DNA of 64,000 nucleotides. Origin: JAWKUK01 sp041398605 (lineage in GTDB: Bacteria; Planctomycetota; UBA1135; GCA-002686595). The stretch covers positions 100,872 to 164,871 of the forward strand of contig JAWKUK010000020.1 in assembly GCA_041398605.1 (NCBI GenBank). The letters are read 5' to 3'. A program made the position numbers and the translations under genes. Below the pieces are notes generated by a model that was not told where the DNA came from, made no database searches, and saw only the letters and a program-made list of their open reading frames with translations. Positions 63,802 through 64,000 of this stretch are shown one piece after another (position 1 is the stretch's first letter; each line of letters opens with the position of its first letter).

Positions 63802-64000
63802 AGCGTCCATGGCGACGGTCGCCCTCGCGGCGGCCCGAGGTCCAAGCCATGCAGCTCTAAGTCGCCGTCAACAGATTCCTGTCCCAGCTCCATGCCGACG
63901 GGCGCTCGCGGCACACGGTGGCGCAGTACGCGCGGCACCTGAAGGAGTTCGGGGCGTGGGCCGGGGAGCACGGGCTGCAGGCGGTCCGCGACGTCGAGCC
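63802..64000 (+). repeat. Direct repeat copy B (recombinase 5' region, runs off the window)
   Basis: Matches 61412-61640 from the shared agcgtccatggcg onward, with scattered substitutions and small indels. It continues past the window end. Confidence 0.8.
63849..64000 (+). pseudogene. Tyrosine recombinase, copy B, 5' end with in-frame stop
   Basis: From ATG 63849 the frame reads M-Q-L-stop, then 'VAVNRFLSQLHADGRSRHTVAQYARHLKEFG', clearly the same protein as copy A. The fourth codon is TAA, so either this copy is broken or translation starts later. The 3' part lies outside the window. Confidence 0.7.

Noticed and set aside
61412..64000. Integron with attC-type cassettes
   Set aside because: The recombinase lacks the recognisable extra IntI segment, and no attC-like imperfect palindromes flank the cargo gene; the repeats are recombinase 5' ends.
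1..64000. CRISPR arrays, rRNA and tRNA genes
   Set aside because: No regularly spaced repeats with unique spacers and no rRNA or tRNA-like sequence were recognised; a covariance-model scan would be needed to exclude a tRNA fully.

Overview
The window is high-GC bacterial DNA, roughly 70% G+C by eye over the first 55 kb. I read it as a planctomycete (Planctomycetota). The evidence is a PVC-type haem-binding cytochrome fused to HEAT-like repeats, a DUF1080 protein, three sulfatases of different active-site types, an ECF sigma factor paired with a TPR Ser/Thr kinase, several secreted proteins of unknown role, and a recurrent C-terminal domain ending in a WNFQ-W-RD motif. No rRNA, tRNA or CRISPR was seen. 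The species is not determined.

Layout. 1-12 kb: a truncated cytochrome, a degenerate GGDEF protein, a secreted PQQ-type sugar dehydrogenase, two Thr-type sulfatases, an AsmA-like membrane protein, a multihaem cytochrome and a lamin-tail protein. 12-20 kb is housekeeping: a MORN-repeat lipoprotein overlapping glyA, a HAD phosphatase, a small Lys-rich protein, purC-mtnA, and aroA divergent from purC. 20-30 kb: a 1,146-residue surface lipoprotein, a GT-C membrane protein, a sigma factor/Ser-Thr kinase pair and another secreted protein. 30-36 kb: a tightly overlapping operon of a HEAT-repeat secreted protein, a SUI1/YciH-like protein, a DUF455 ferritin-like protein and an ATP-grasp-like protein, facing an M18 aminopeptidase and a membrane protein.

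36-55 kb: a giant membrane protein with a voltage-sensor-like segment, a convincing eukaryote-type protein arginine methyltransferase, an ECF sigma/anti-sigma-like/secreted-protein operon, a coiled-coil membrane protein, a DUF1080 protein, an SGNH hydrolase, a second GT-C protein, a Cys-type sulfatase, a nocturnin/CCR4-like nuclease-phosphatase and a cysteine-synthase-like enzyme. Small gene remnants lie in two of the gaps.

55.5-64 kb is different. Base composition drops in patches and coding density falls. Gene fragments accumulate: an ISL3 transposase piece, a frameshifted IS zinc-ribbon protein, a secreted HExxH gene split by one stop codon, and two decayed copies of the same tyrosine recombinase about 2.4 kb apart, flanking a low-GC gene of unknown function. 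This looks like an accessory, recombination-prone island.

Starts were chosen from sequence alone and several are uncertain, as stated in the entries. All family calls come from motif recognition without database searches.
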